A program made the translations under genes and the position numbers. From NCBI GenBank assembly GCA_027596945.1, contig JADGJH010001258.1, forward strand, positions 1 to 11,010: a DNA stretch of 11,010 bases, written 5' to 3'. Below the pieces are notes generated by a model that saw only the letters and a list, made by a program, of their open reading frames with translations, was not told the DNA's origin and did no database searches. This DNA is from Physocladia obscura. Its lineage: Eukaryota; Chytridiomycota; Chytridiomycetes; Chytridiales; Chytriomycetaceae. Below are positions 1 through 8,001 of this stretch, piece by piece; within the stretch, counting starts at the first letter, position 1; each line of letters starts with the position of its first letter.

Positions 1-1031
1 CAGTTCTTATTTGAGAAATACCCATCCTTCTTACTCTTAAATTATAAAGCCTGTGAATAACTTCTAATCTAATAGCCCAGAGCTTTTGATTGTATGGAAG
101 AGGCATTAGTAGCCTGCGATAAACCTTTTCAACTGCTCCCATTCCCCATTCAGCTGCTTGACAAATTGAAGTAGTTGCGTTACTTACTGTTTGTAAATTA
201 TGCCAAACATTTGCTGGTGCTTGATCCAAATTTTTGTCTTTGAGAGGTGTCACAATTTTGTTGAACATTTTGTTGTTGACTGGAAAGGCAGAATCAGCAA
301 AGACTCCATACTTTTTCAAAGTGAATTCTTTGTCCAGTAGCTTCTCACATAAGATGCAGCTTGTTTTGCCATCATTCCAAGAGCCGGGGCAGTTGTGTTT
401 CATCCATATACTTGTTCCTGTTTGTTTGTGTATGTTGAATAAAATTGAATATGTTATCAGCTTACCATCAACACCAAAACAGCGCACTCCAGTAACACAT
501 ATGTAATGTAGCCAGCCATTATACATAGCATTTTGTTTGTCTGTGAAAGATGGCTCTTGCACTTGGTAGTTTTTTCTGTCAATGAAACCAAACTTGTTCT
601 TGACAAATGGCTCTCGTAATTTGACTTGTTCACCCCATAGAACTTGTTACTGGTAAGTTGGCCATACAATTTGAGCATCTTTGATATTCCTGAGTGATAG
701 TAGAAGTGCCAATTCTGCATTTGATAATACACGAGACAAAGTAGCAGGGGATACCAAACATCTCACATAATGTCTTGTTTTCCATAGTTCCACAGTAATA
801 GTGCAGCAGCAATCCAAGCACCATGATCTTTGATGTTACTTTTGGTAGTTGTCTGTTTTGGCGCTCGCCACTCTTGACAATATAGTATTTTGAGAATCCA
901 TCAAGTAGTTCGAGAAACATATGCATATTGACAGAGATGACATTGATAAAGCCTCTTGGATTTTTGTTGTAGCTGCTGAATAGTTGCTGCCAAAAGCAAT
1001 TGTTTGGATTTCCCAGATTTGCATTTGTCAA
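1..1031 (-). pseudogene. PIF/Harbinger-like DDE transposase, broken and cut by the left edge
   Basis: This would be a DNA transposase/endonuclease of the HARBI1-DDE_4 type. Reading leftward on the minus strand there is an N-terminal helix-rich region, then an HTH-like stretch (LGLLLHYYCGTMENKTLCEMFGIP, seen in two pieces around 770-850), then the catalytic core. Core motifs are GFIDRKN (first Asp codon 578-580), HNCPGSWND after an intron, FADSAFP (second Asp 293-295) and EWGMGAVEKVY (Glu codons 149-151 and 128-130), ending near MGISQIR at the edge. An intron at 418-465 (GTAAGC...CAG) restores the motif DGTSIWMKHNCPG. Two disablements are visible: a one-base frameshift in the C-run near 744-751, and an in-frame TAA at 647-649. 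The 5' end is uncertain; a Lys-rich stretch in another frame reaches about 1122 and may be the true N-terminus. The family call is firm from the motifs. Whether the breaks are real decay or assembly error cannot be decided here. Confidence 0.82.
418..465 (-). other. Intron in the transposase gene
   Basis: On the minus strand, GTAAGC begins at 465 and ACAAACAG ends at 418, 48 bp in all. The unspliced reading is open but inserts about 16 foreign residues. Splicing joins Gly across the junction and gives DGTSIWMKHNCPG, which fits the transposase family. Confidence 0.7.
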
Positions 1032-1227
1032 TTGATGTCATAATCGAAGCTGATTTTTTGCCCTTAATAACGCCAGTATTTGAATGCGTATGTGTAGATT
1101 GTGTGCGATGCAGACAATGCAAAGCAGTAACGTTGAGTTTGCATTTGTTTCAAGTTCAGCAATGTCCATTTTTTATTGTTTGTTTTTTTTGGAACAAATG
1201 ATTTGGTTTATTTTTGAAGACACCATC

Positions 1228-1298
1228 AGGACAAAATTCTGGGACAAACTGCCTGTCCCACTGGGACAAAGACATTTTGTCTTTTTCATTTGTCCCAG
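1228..1298. repeat. Cluster of GGGACA/TGTCCC direct and inverted repeats, possible transposon end
   Basis: CTGGGACAAA occurs at 1239-1248 and again at 1261-1270, and its reverse complement TTTGTCCCAG is at 1289-1298. TGTCCCA (1254-1260) faces TGGGACA (1262-1268) across one base. AAAGACA (1268-1274) faces TGTCTTT (1278-1284) across three bases. A related GGACAAAA starts at 1229. So about 70 bp hold several nested hairpins built on one motif. The cluster lies roughly 200 bp upstream of the minus-strand transposase start, where a terminal or subterminal inverted repeat would be expected. The other end of the element is outside the window, so the terminal role is inference. Confidence 0.6.
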
Positions 1299-1803
1299 TT
1301 TTGGAAGTCTTCCATTATGTGAGAATGTCACAAAATTGGTAGACACTCTCACTAACAAATCAAAAAGCACACATACTTTTTGACAATTTACAGCAAACAC
1401 CAAAAACCATAATCTAATAGCATTATCATCCACTCCTGAATGGTGCAAATTAATACAGCACATACAAAATGACCACTCTAACAACATCATGAACCCATGC
1501 CTAGAAATTAGTAAAAACATTAAAAACTTGTGATATGGGAAAAAATGTTGGCATCCTCAAAGATACCCTAACTACCCACAAAAATTTTGACAGAAAGAAG
1601 CGCTGAGTGAGCTTTTCAGACAACCAAAAAATTTCTGAAATGACCAATGAAAAAATGTTGTTCAACTCATGCCATCAACAGACAAACTACACCACAGCAT
1701 CCAAAATTATAAATCAACGTGAATTTTATTCAATTAATGATTATACAAAAAGTGAAGAAAATACATTGTCTCAATTCAGCATAAACATCAAATTTATACT
1801 ATG
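1299..1803. other. AT-rich stretch with no recognised gene
   Basis: I see no conserved protein motif, RNA gene or long repeat here. The open frames on either strand are short and of low complexity. It probably separates the transposon end from the small minus-strand gene to its right, or is part of an older insertion. Confidence 0.5.
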
Positions 1804-2269
1804 TCACAAGCAAACAACTAGATAATCATCCTTTAGACTTTTGATGTGAGCTTTGCATCCAGGGCAGACTTGAAATGTTGAGCATTTCTGACAGACAAAC
1901 CATGTTGTGCTATGCCTCCAAGTTTTCAAACAGGGAATGTTTTCAGTGAATCATTACCTTTTCAGCTTGCATATTCTTCTTGTTGATCCATACATGCTTT
2001 TTGGCTTCCTTATGTTTATCTACAGCCCCAAGGTTTGTGATCTGTGCATCAAGTGCTGCTTGCTCCTGGGATTGCAGTTCAGGGAAGCTATATACTTTGT
2101 CTTTCTGAACATATAATTTTGGTTTTACAGCTACTTTCTTAATGCCAAATTTTGAGATTGAAGATTCCAGCAGGTTGATATTTGTTTTTGTCGCAGTATC
2201 AATTTGGCAGATTTCACTTGATTTTGTATTCAAATTGAGTAGCCAATGCTCAAAGTCTGTGACCCACAT
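1804..2269 (-). CDS. Hypothetical small protein with Cys-rich tail, two exons
   Basis: I do not recognise this protein. The proposed model is exon 1 2269-1958 (ATG preceded directly by an in-frame TAA) and exon 2 1887-1804. They are joined by a 70-bp intron, GTAATG...TCTGTCAG, in matching phase, giving about 132 residues. Exon 1 is hydrophilic and Lys/Gln/Ala-rich, with a basic stretch DKHKEAKKHVWINKKN. Exon 2 ends in CSTFQVCPGCKAHIK, a C-x6-C-x2-C arrangement that could bind zinc. It lies next to transposon remains and on the same strand as the transposase, so it may be a transposon accessory gene or a fragment of another element. A further minus-strand frame at 2347-2562 could be an earlier exon, but I could not link it. 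Coding status is uncertain because the support is only frame, splice signals and composition. Confidence 0.35.
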
Positions 2270-2688
2270 TTAGATTGAATCAAGAGTGAGAAAACTAGTG
2301 TATACCACAGTTATGCTCTCTGTGTGTTTGAAACAGTCAAGTTAATTTATATAAAAATTGACAATAAAGTGCTTAACACCAAGCTGTGCTTTTGAAAATT
2401 ATGAGGTAGTAAAATTGTTACTAGATGCATCAATGGATTTGACTCCTCTGAATTGCTATCCACTTCAAATTTTTGCCAGACACTGGCATGCAAATTTAGT
2501 TTCACTTCTATTGAAAAGTAGATCTGTTTGAATGACTTGAAGGGGTATATCAATGTTATCAAATTTGCATTTGGAAAAGACTAATGATAGCCAAATATGG
2601 GCACTTTAAACTTATCAACACTTTAGAAAATAAAAGAATATGCAAGAGTAAAGAAATGTAAAGTAAAGTAAGTCCAAAATCAGAATTT
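2270..2688. other. Gene-poor stretch between hypothetical gene and chromate transporter
   Basis: One minus-strand frame (2562-2347) has a mildly protein-like middle part, with HASVWQKFEVDSNSEES, but no family I recognise. The rest is AT-rich. It receives the 3' end of the chromate transporter gene on its right side. Confidence 0.45.
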
Positions 2689-2694
2689 TTTATT
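2689..2694 (-). terminator. Poly(A) signal AATAAA of the chromate transporter gene
   Basis: AATAAA on the minus strand lies about 60 nt downstream of the transporter stop codon, a typical place for a eukaryotic polyadenylation signal. No transcript evidence is available. Confidence 0.45.
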
Positions 2695-2716
2695 CTAATA
2701 TGTGTAGTGAGTTCAT

Positions 2717-2746
2717 AAAAAAAAATCAAAAAAAAATCAAAAAAAA
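2717..2746. repeat. Short tandem repeat A9-TC
   Basis: An 11-nt unit (nine A, then TC) occurs twice and is followed by eight more A. It sits 8 bp beyond the transporter stop, so on the transcript it is a T-rich track at the start of the 3' UTR. Confidence 0.8.
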
Positions 2747-2754
2747 CTGTCAAT

Positions 2755-4667
2755 TCAAGGCCGGCCATCTGCAACCCAAGCAATAGCTCCCACAATAGCA
2801 CTCCCACCAACAACCCACCATGGCGCAATCTTCCACGTGTCCATCACCAAAAATCCAACAACCATGAGGCCCGTCCACCCCGTATACTCGCCCAAACTCG
2901 TGACACTGTTCCCCGGAAGAGCAATTGCTTTCATCCACAGCATGTAAACGGCAGATATCAACAACCCGACTGCTACGCTGTTAAGTCCCTTGAATATCAC
3001 ACGTAGAACTGGAAGGTCGCGGTAGTGTCGCCAGATTGGAAGTACACCAGCTTTTATGAGGAGTCCAGGCAGGAAGATCCCGATCCATGCGAGAAGAGCG
3101 CCTACAAAACTTGTGGCTCCAGTGGAGCGGTAGGCGAGTGCACCGCAGTATGCTGCGAAATTAAAGTTTGGCCCTTTGCACGTGGAAATAAATGCATTTT
3201 TATTAAATTTTTTTTGCTTTATGAAAATTGGATTGTGAGTTACCTGGCATAACATTGATGATTGCGAATCCCATGAGAAACTCTGTGGTTGTTAGCCATT
3301 CTGTATTTGACACGACATAGTTGTATAGCAATGGAACAACAACTGGCCCTCCACCAAAAATGATCGCGCCAACAAAATAAAATGTTGATAGAATTTCCAG
3401 CCATAATGGAACTGCTTGTGATGTTACCGTATAATGCTGCAGCACGCCAGAAATAATTAGGAGGATAAAGAATAAAACAATCAGCGCGGCGCCAGTTTTC
3501 ATACTGTATGTAAAGTATATATGGAGATCGCGGCGTGTTTCTTGTTTTTCAGTAGCATTTACTTCCGATTTATTGTTTGGAGTTATAGTATCGGTTGCTG
3601 CAGCATTTACAGTGGCGCCACCAGCTGTAGAACCAGCGTTATCGTTTGGTTCTAAAGACGAAGAATTTTCACCAGACACCACCAATGCCTCAGTGGAAGC
3701 TTCATCAGCGACCCTCCAATCCCCACTAACAGTATTCTGAGCGATTTGCTGTCCATCATTTTTTCGCGCTTTTTTCGCCTTATATTTTGATAAAATTCCA
3801 GGCACAATGCTTTCAATATATGTCACGATTCCACCGAATACCATCATGACGGGAATCAGCCACGCTTGAGAAGCAAAGTTGATGACTAGAACGACGGCGA
3901 TTGCGGCAAGTGACGCGGACGTTTTATCTGTCAGAAGTTTAAATGTCAATTGTTTCGCGGCGATTGAAATCAATGCAATTGAAACTGATGCGAGAGCACG
4001 TTCGATATAAAGAACCTAACGCAGATTAAAAAACTGAATAAAATATGTTTGAAAGATCTTTAAAAACAAACGAAAAGCATGTACAGATTGGGGAATGTCG
4101 GACGCTCCGAGACGGCCCACTGCATATCCTAAAGCGCCCATCACGATTCCACCAGGAATACTCCAAATCAGAAACGCAAGAACACCGGCTATCGCACCAC
4201 CGCGAATCAAAGCCACCGTGAAGGCCAGTTGAGTTGATGCCGGGCTATTTTTTATAACTATTTATTTCTTTTTCATTTACGTGTTTTTTATTATTACCCC
4301 GGCAAGGCGTTAGAAATTGCATAAAGCTCTGTGAACATTTCGTCTGACAGCCATTGTTTCTTTGCGACGAACAAGTCGAGCAGCAGAGCGATATGAGCCT
4401 AACAAATAAAAAGCAAAAAATGTCGATATCAGAATAATCATAGTCTTGGGTTCAAGTTGTTTATAGTTTTTTGCGTGAGTTTTTGGGCTTGTTGGTGGAT
4501 ATAGTTTTTTTAGTTTTATTTTAGTGCACCTGTGGTCCGCCAAATGTGATGAATGCGAGAGGAAGATAGTTTAATAAGACTTCTTTGATTCTGTCTGCGA
4601 ATGGGATCTGTTGTTGATCCATCGTTTGTTGTTCTGGTTCTGCTGAAACAACAGGTGCTGAATCCAT
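2755..4667 (-). CDS. Chromate ion transporter, CHR (ChrA) family, two-domain form
   Basis: A membrane protein of the CHR family; bacterial ChrA members export chromate, and fungal members are less studied. Exons on the minus strand are 4667-4530, 4398-4298, 4244-4085, 4015-3244 and 3173-2755. All four junctions agree in phase and give 529 residues. The first half carries FGGPQAH (42-48) and NALPGP (76-81). The second half repeats the pattern with FGGGPVVVPLL (353-363) and the MPGPN motif across the last splice site (around 389-393). This is the usual internal duplication of long CHR proteins. Hydrophobic segments fill both halves. A hydrophilic Ser/Thr/Asn/Ala-rich linker of about 90 residues (roughly 208-297) separates them. 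The ATG is preceded directly by an in-frame TAA. Donor sites GTGCAC and GTACAT are weak, so those exon ends are slightly less certain. Substrate is inferred from family only; some CHR members may carry other oxyanions. Confidence 0.92.
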
Positions 4668-5638
4668 TTATTTGATTTTTGTCAAAAAATTTTATGTCCT
4701 GAGGCATGCGCACGCTTACGTAAAAATTCAATGTCATCCCGTGTCTTAAAATGAAATTTCTGTGTCTCGCCGATTGTTCTATACCCGAACATTTTTTTTA
4801 TTCGCTGAAAGAAACATTGATAAATCGTTGGTTAATTAATATCTCTAAACTCGCTAGGTATAAACCACAGCCAAAATCTACTATATTCTCCAATTTATTA
4901 TATTTTACTGTCATATTTTGAAGAAACGGCGAGCGAATTTCATAAAAGAACGAACATGGATTATATAGCAATAAGTAGCGGTCTAGTAATATGGCTGCAG
5001 TTGTCGACAGCGTGCACTGAAATGTGTGATTAAAAATGCCATCAAATACCTTTTAATTTGGAAGATTAGGCAAAAGATCAGCTTGGTACATAGCTTATCA
5101 AAACGTAGAAGCTGCTGATTCAGGAAAGAAATTGATGAAATTTGGGACTGTGTTATATTTCGAATGTGATAGTAGTGGAGAAATAAGGTAGTATATTTTG
5201 AATCCTTGCTTTTTTCATTATTTCGCTCATTGAGAAAATCCAAATATAAAATTTGTTAAAGTGTTATGTGCTCACCCCACACAATTTTTTTTCTTCTTTT
5301 TTTAATTTGACCACAAAGTTCCAATGTGTTTTTATAAAACAATTGAAGGTAAGATAAAGATATTAATAATAAACATAAATGCTTTTGATATTGATTGAAA
5401 TCACTCACCAGATGGCAAAATCATGACCGTTAGCCCTAATAATCAAATCTTTTATATTATTCAAAGTTAGTAAACTGGAACGCCAAATAGATCTTGAAAT
5501 GTATTTTATTAAATGAAGTGAGTTGCGAAAGTATTGATAATATTATGCACTGGATTGAAATTCCTCAATTTTCAGAAATCAAAAGGGAGCAGACAAATTC
5601 TGCGTCAATTTCTAAGTATTAACTTATTTTTCGCGAAA
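4668..5638. other. Long AT-rich intergenic region
   Basis: This separates the start of the chromate transporter (minus) from the methyltransferase pseudogene (plus), so it should hold the transporter promoter. I see no conserved coding motif. The longest frame, minus 5243-4983, has no family resemblance. Around 5395-5440 the minus strand reads as a short exon-like piece ending at a GTGAGT donor, but nothing to join it to was found. Confidence 0.5.
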
Positions 5639-6431
5639 ATGGGCTCTCATATCTCAAGAACAATCAAACAAAATGAGTTTCACCGGGCAACTGCTGTCGC
5701 CACCATCTCACTCCCAAAGAAGAAGAAATCAAATCCAAATCAGCAAGTCTTGGGTCTCCTGAATCTGCAGATGATCAACCTGTCCAAATTGTAAGCAACA
5801 TATCTGATATTGATTTTACTCGAGAGTATAGACAGCGAAACTTCTTGCCAAGTGACCTTGATGAACAAGATCAGCTGGAATTGCAGGTAGGATTCCATCC
5901 AGCTCGAATATTGGAAATCTAATTCTGAACTTATTTCCAGCATTACCTGTCCCGTCACCTTTTCAAAGAGTAAATATCTTTTTGATTTTGGGTTTTCTCT
6001 TCAGAAAATTTTTTTATAAAGATATTGTTCGAAAAGATATTAAAACGGTTTTGACACAACCGGGCTTCAAAGTACTTGACGTTAGATGTGCGAACGGATG
6101 GTGGCTCGATTCTATTTCGAAAACGTTGCCGAGCTTTATGGAGTGGCAAGTCTCCAAAAACAAGAAACGGAAAAATAAACATTACAGTCAGTAATAAAAA
6201 TAGCAATAAAAATCAAAATTGTGGCGAATCTGTCACTGAAAAAGCTGCGAAATTTCTTCCGAAAGCGAGGTAATGTAACAAAATATTTGATGTTGTTCAT
6301 CAGCGATACTTTTTTCTTGGATTCCCAACGCATCAATTTCCCGTGGCCATACGTGAATTAATGCGGGTTGCTAAACTTGGTGGCTGGATTGAATTGGCAG
6401 AGGTGAGAATGTTAAAAAATAAGAAAAACAA

Positions 6432-6450
6432 AATGAAGCAACATGAAGCA
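6432..6450. repeat. Short direct repeat ATGAAGCA in an intron
   Basis: ATGAAGCA occurs twice, 11 nt apart, inside the third proposed intron of the methyltransferase pseudogene. It is too short to be more than local slippage. Confidence 0.5.
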
Positions 6451-6533
6451 AAATCAATTTGATGAAAAATAGGTTGATGCTTTGAGCTATCACACTGGAC
6501 CTATTGCAGATAGAGTGCAAGACGCATGTCTGT

Positions 6534-6564
6534 ATTTTAATTTTAATTTTAATTTTTTTTTTTA
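6534..6564. repeat. TTTTAA-type simple repeat and T-run
   Basis: Three TTTTAA units run into a long T-run. It lies in or beside the fourth intron region of the methyltransferase pseudogene, where the reading becomes unclear. Confidence 0.7.
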
Positions 6565-7021
6565 CAATATTTTTTGAACTGAATTTTTTGATTTATAGTC
6601 AAAGCGATAATGGCGAAATATTGATTTCTTGGCTGGCAAAAACCTTGTGAGCTATGTGGCAATTTCTGCCAAAAAAATACACATCTGCGTCAAAAAAATT
6701 GAATGTTTCCATGTCATGCAACTGGGGTGGCCCAATTGGCACAATGGTTGCGCAAGATGTGAAAAAAGTTTTACTTGTACAAATAACTTGGTATTGAAAG
6801 AGATCAATACAAAGAACTAATTGATGCAATGATGGTGGAGGAAAAAGCTAGCAAAGAATTTAGTAGTAAGTCGAAAACATAATTATGCATTTTATAATCC
6901 ACTAATTTTATAATTATACCAGATACCCACGGTGTTTCCTTTCAAGTTGAAAAATGAATTTAACAGAGATTTTATTTTTGCTAAAGCGGGCTGCCAATAA
7001 TATTTCCAAAACTCGAGGAAA

Positions 7022-7064
7022 AAATAAATAAATAGATCAAGTTGGCTGAATAATTTATTTATTT
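7022..7064. repeat. 12-bp perfect inverted repeat, AAATAAATAAAT
   Basis: AAATAAATAAAT (7022-7033) pairs exactly with ATTTATTTATTT (7053-7064) across a 19-nt loop. Each arm carries an AATAAA on its own strand, so it could act as a two-way poly(A) signal between convergent genes. At this AT content, chance is also possible. Confidence 0.6.
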
Positions 7065-7136
7065 CTAAATCATTGTCGAAGTACGCAAGGAGCGTATACT
7101 TTAAAAGCGCAGTGGTGATTGAAATAAATAACAATC

Positions 7137-7154
7137 AAAAAAAAAAAAAAAAAT
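7137..7154. repeat. Poly(A) run of 18
   Basis: An uninterrupted run of 18 A in intergenic DNA. No adjoining coding or SINE-like sequence was recognised, so I read it as a simple homopolymer. Confidence 0.8.
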
Positions 7155-7433
7155 ATGATTTTTTGCGTGTGTGACAGTAAATAAAATTTGAATTTTCAAA
7201 ATGCAATCTTCTTCTTTCTCCACCTTTTCCGAAGCCTTCGGCATTTTATATGATTACGGCTAACTGGGTGTTGAAAGGGGTGACAGAAATATTTTAAATT
7301 GCAGAATTGGAATCCATTCATATAAACACAAATTGTTTCGTGGGTTGTGTATTTGAAAAAAAAGGATGGACATGGTAATGAAAAATGCAAAGGCAGAAAA
7401 GTTGATGGGAGCAGTCAATAACTATTGTTAATT

Positions 7434-7439
7434 TTTATT
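7434..7439 (-). terminator. Poly(A) signal AATAAA of NDUFB7
   Basis: AATAAA on the minus strand lies about 41 nt past the NDUFB7 stop codon. Confidence 0.45.
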
Positions 7440-7479
7440 CTTGTTTTCGAGCAGAGTTTTTCTGGAAAGGATAGTATTA

Positions 7480-7918
7480 TCACAGGTCGGCATCGAGAGC
7501 AGCAGCTTGTTGTTGGTCCTGCAGCTTCTTTCTTTTGTCGAGGATTTTCATTCTCCGCTGGTAACTGTTTATTGTCGTGTTGAGTTTGTTGGTTGTTGAT
7601 AACAAAAACTCACTCGTCGTATTGGCACTTTGTCCAAGCCACACGCTCCTCCTCGCAGTGCCACGGCAGATACCAGTTTGCGCGGCGGCATTTGTTGAGT
7701 TCCGGCAGAAGATGCGCGCAGTAGTCGCGGAAGGCAAGCGGGATCCGTTCGCGCTGAAGCTCGGCTTGCGTGATATGCATCGCTTTTATTCGTTTGCAGT
7801 ATCAGTTTGGGTACGTTACAATCCGTTCCGTTACATTGCGTTACAATACGTTGCGTTGCGTTATAGTTCGTTCTCGCTCACCTGGTGGCGCTGTATCGTC
7901 TTTCTGAGTTGCCGTCAT
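7480..7918 (-). CDS. NDUFB7: NADH dehydrogenase 1 beta subcomplex subunit 7 (complex I B18)
   Basis: An accessory subunit of mitochondrial respiratory complex I, on the intermembrane-space face of the membrane arm. Exons on the minus strand are 7918-7882, 7782-7614 and 7564-7480. Introns of 99 bp (GTGAGC...AAAAG) and 49 bp (GTGAGT...AACAG) agree in phase and give 96 residues. The protein begins MTATQKDD. It has RDYCAHLLPELNKC (C34 and C44) and HCEEERVAWTKC (C55 and C65), an exact twin CX9C pair of the CHCH fold, followed by CQYDDYQRRMKILDKRKKL, a hallmark of the B18 family. Such CX9C proteins normally have no cleaved presequence and are folded by Mia40 (family knowledge). The second Met (M14, at the start of exon 2) could serve as an alternative start. 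The 83-bp gap to the ATP synthase gamma stop must hold its promoter. Its presence implies a functional complex I in this organism. Confidence 0.93.
7814..7873. repeat. Degenerate pentanucleotide array (CGTTN) in NDUFB7 intron 1
   Basis: CGTT starts at 7814, 7824, 7829, 7839, 7849, 7854, 7859 and 7869, so every spacing is 5 or 10. The units between are CAATC, CATTG, CAATA and TAGTT. It is therefore a diverged 5-mer array of about 12 units covering over half of the 99-bp intron. On the transcribed strand it reads as NAACG units. Confidence 0.85.
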
Positions 7919-8001
7919 TGTTGTTGACTTCCTTTTTTCACAAAATCCAATATTCTCAGAAAAAACATAATCAATCTTTTAAAGACTGGTACTTTCAATC
8001 T
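7919..8001. promoter_or_regulatory. 83-bp gap: 3' end of ATP synthase gamma and promoter of NDUFB7
   Basis: Both flanking genes run on the minus strand, so this short gap must carry polyadenylation for the first and initiation for the second. A CCAAT pentamer is at 7947-7951, about 30 bp before the NDUFB7 ATG. CCAAT is the site of the Hap2/3/5 complex, which controls respiratory genes in many fungi. Use of this site is inference. Confidence 0.4.

Larger units (their letters stand above)
5639..6957 (+). pseudogene. SAM-dependent methyltransferase (class I fold), degraded
   Basis: This resembles fungal class I methyltransferases of the type I associate with early-diverging fungi. Readable pieces in order are: MGSHISR at 5639; an acidic segment ending LDEQDQLELQ (exon end 5886); HYLSRHLFK at 5941-5969; VLTQPGFKVLDVRCANGWW near 6048-6105; FDVVHQRYFFLGFP then RELMRVAKLGGWIELAEV (to 6402); VDALSYHTGPIADR from 6473; CNWGGPIGTMVAQD near 6717-6758; and DQYKELIDAMM near 6802-6834, ending at TGA 6955-6957. 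Plausible introns are 5887-5940, 5970-6004, 6403-6472 and about 6869-6921. Breaks are frame changes at about 5700, 6130-6220 and 6770-6795, a confused stretch at 6520-6700, and an in-frame TAA at 6271-6273. In motif I the expected DVGC-type glycine is Arg (DVRCANG), which should harm SAM binding. Natural decay is more likely than sequencing error because stop, frame and motif damage occur together. Confidence 0.8.
6958..7433. other. AT-rich intergenic region between pseudogene and NDUFB7
   Basis: No coding motif was recognised on either strand. It holds AATAAA at 7023-7028 (about 66 nt after the pseudogene stop), a 12-bp AT inverted repeat, a run of 18 A (7137-7154), and a 6-bp GC palindrome at 7229-7241. 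It receives 3' ends from both sides, so a terminator-only role is enough to explain it. Confidence 0.5.

Noticed and set aside
1173..1520. 115-codon minus-strand frame
   Set aside because: It runs through the inverted-repeat cluster and encodes no recognisable domain; composition is unlike a protein.
5395..5440. Minus-strand exon-like piece (GLTVMILPSG) followed by GTGAGT
   Set aside because: Too short, and no partner exon in frame on either side.
6239..6303. Possible intron GTAATG...TTCATCAG at 6269-6303 that would remove the TAA
   Set aside because: Splicing would remove the conserved DVVHQ segment and put the following RYFFLGFP out of frame, so the in-frame stop stands.
6629..6820. 63-codon plus-strand open frame with several Cys
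   Set aside because: It overlaps the methyltransferase remains out of frame; NWGGPIGTMVAQD in another frame explains the region better.
7229..7241. CCGAAGCCTTCGG palindrome
   Set aside because: An isolated 6-bp arm pair with one central base; such pairs are expected by chance in 11 kb.
7577..7927. 116-codon plus-strand open frame
   Set aside because: It is antisense to NDUFB7 exons and intron and is produced by their GC-richer coding sequence and the pentamer array.
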